From positions 1-5,415 of the forward strand of contig CAMOFS010000127.1 of assembly GCA_946613735.1 (NCBI GenBank): a stretch of 5,415 nucleotides of DNA. The letters are read 5' to 3'. A model generated the notes under the pieces. It worked only from the letters and a program-made list of their open reading frames with translations. It ran no database searches and had not been told where the DNA came from. The stretch comes from an uncultured Lachnospiraceae bacterium. GTDB taxonomy: Bacteria; Bacillota_A; Clostridia; Lachnospirales; Lachnospiraceae. Positions 4,655-5,415 of the stretch are shown in pieces. The translations under genes and the position numbers were made by a program. Within the stretch, counting starts at the first letter, position 1; each line of letters begins with the position of its first letter.

Positions 4655-5415
4655 ATGGCTTCATCAACCAAGATGGACGTTCAGGGGCTGGTTAAAAACC
4701 TTCGACCCATGGACATGACCAAGGGCGATCCCATGATCAACGAGAACGATTACTGGCAGGATCCCAACTACATTGCACCCGATAAGGAGAAGGAAAAGCT
4801 GGTATTAGAGCTGGCTACACTTATCACAGACCGTTACGTTAAAAAGTTTACCAATAAGATAAATAACCGTGATCCCGAGTATTGGCTTTTGGATCACGTA
4901 CTCAACAAGGAGCAGGTCAAGTTCTGCCTGAACTTTAAAAAGACACGTGTTCCCTACTCTGTTAAGCAGCTTGCCGAGATGAACAACATGTCGGTGGAGG
5001 ATACCCAGAAGATGGTGGAGGATCTCCGCTGGAAGGGTATCATCGAACAGACCAGGTCTTCCCGTGACCCCAAGAATTTTGAATATCACTATGAGCTGCC
5101 CATCTTTGTTCCGGGTTCAGCTGAGTTTATGATGATGCAGGAGGCTCTGACTGATGAGCATCCTGAGTTGTCTACCTTCTTTAACCTGATGACACAGCTT
5201 CCCCTTGGCGGTATCACACAGATGGTTCCTCCGGGAGGCGCCGGCATCGGTATGCACGTTATTCCTGTAGAAAAGGAAGTCAATATGTGCAACGAGTCCG
5301 TACCCGTGGAGCATCTGTCACGCTGGATCGATATGTATGACAGATACGGTATCTCCGAGTGCTCCTGCCGTAAGCAGCAGACCATGCGTGGTGAGGGCAG
5401 CGGACAGATCCGCGG
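4655..5415 (+). CDS. N-terminal part of a probable Fe-S/FAD-dependent oxidoreductase with winged-helix-like region; 3' end outside window
   Basis: The frame is open from the ATG at 4655 to the window end, giving 253 residues. I recognise it from memory as the N-terminus of a large FAD-dependent, 4Fe-4S-containing pyridine nucleotide oxidoreductase family of Lachnospiraceae; the ferredoxin and FAD/NAD(P) domains would lie beyond the window. Visible parts: a helical region at about 45-95, a winged-helix-like segment (YSVKQLAEMNNMSVEDTQKM onward, about 101-131), the block LPIFVPGSAEFM (148-159), PLGGITQMVPPGGAGIGM (183-200), and a Cys motif CSCRK (236-240) that probably begins an iron-sulfur site. 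No signal peptide, so cytoplasmic. The family motif after CSCR, as I recall it, is GEGCG, but here it reads GEGSG (246-250). It has its own promoter region with a Rex-like palindrome, separate from the recJ unit. Substrate unknown; the family call is moderately certain, the start very likely. Confidence 0.65.
   Translation, partial: MASSTKMDVQGLVKNLRPMDMTKGDPMINENDYWQDPNYIAPDKEKEKLVLELATLITDRYVKKFTNKINNRDPEYWLLDHVLNKEQVKFCLNFKKTRVPYSVKQLAEMNNMSVEDTQKMVEDLRWKGIIEQTRSSRDPKNFEYHYELPIFVPGSAEFMMMQEALTDEHPELSTFFNLMTQLPLGGITQMVPPGGAGIGMHVIPVEKEVNMCNESVPVEHLSRWIDMYDRYGISECSCRKQQTMRGEGSGQIR

Noticed and set aside
4805..5385. Minus-strand reading frames opposite the redox gene
   Set aside because: The + strand carries a strong RBS and recognisable protein; the antisense frames show no family motifs and are shadows of its codon pattern.

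Overview
The window looks like chromosomal DNA from an anaerobic clostridium (Bacillota, Clostridia), most likely Lachnospiraceae-like. The basis is a strong AAGGAGG ribosome binding site, the clostridial flavour of DapF (GCGNDYVYV start), a short RecJ with DYDIDG/TCDNGIS/CGAVVAWKL variants that I associate with Lachnospiraceae, and an N-terminal fragment of a redox protein family I know mainly from that group. Base composition appears near half G+C by eye (not counted). No tRNA, rRNA, CRISPR array, phage gene or transposase gene is visible.

Layout, all genes on the + strand. (1) 2-868: the C-terminal 288 residues of a surface or secreted protein with three Ig-like (DUF5011-like) domains; its start lies left of the window. 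(2) 869-969: a 101-bp MITE/BIME-like element made of two inverted hairpin arms, filling almost the whole gap before the next gene. (3) 987-4423: a tight three-gene unit, dapF (diaminopimelate epimerase), a Nif3/YbgI dinuclear-metal protein, and recJ (single-strand DNA exonuclease). Spacing is 3 nt, then a 4-nt ATGA overlap, so co-transcription and translational coupling are expected. (4) 4424-4541: a second, decayed element that starts with a 27-nt arm identical to the first element's right arm but inverted, followed by two 26-bp tandem units and a degenerate arm that may serve as a weak terminator. (5) 4549-4654: an AT-rich regulatory region with a candidate promoter, a 10-bp GC-rich hairpin, an abutting perfect 7-4-7 palindrome that resembles a Rex (NADH/NAD+ sensor) operator, and a strong RBS. 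(6) 4655 to the window end: the N-terminal 253 residues of a probable Fe-S/FAD-dependent oxidoreductase.

Functionally the window is mostly housekeeping: cell-wall/lysine precursor synthesis, DNA repair, and a redox enzyme. The most interesting parts are non-coding: the covarying hairpin arms that bracket the dapF-nif3-recJ unit in inverted orientation, and the Rex-like operator plus hairpin in front of the redox gene. I do not see a new defence or mobile system.
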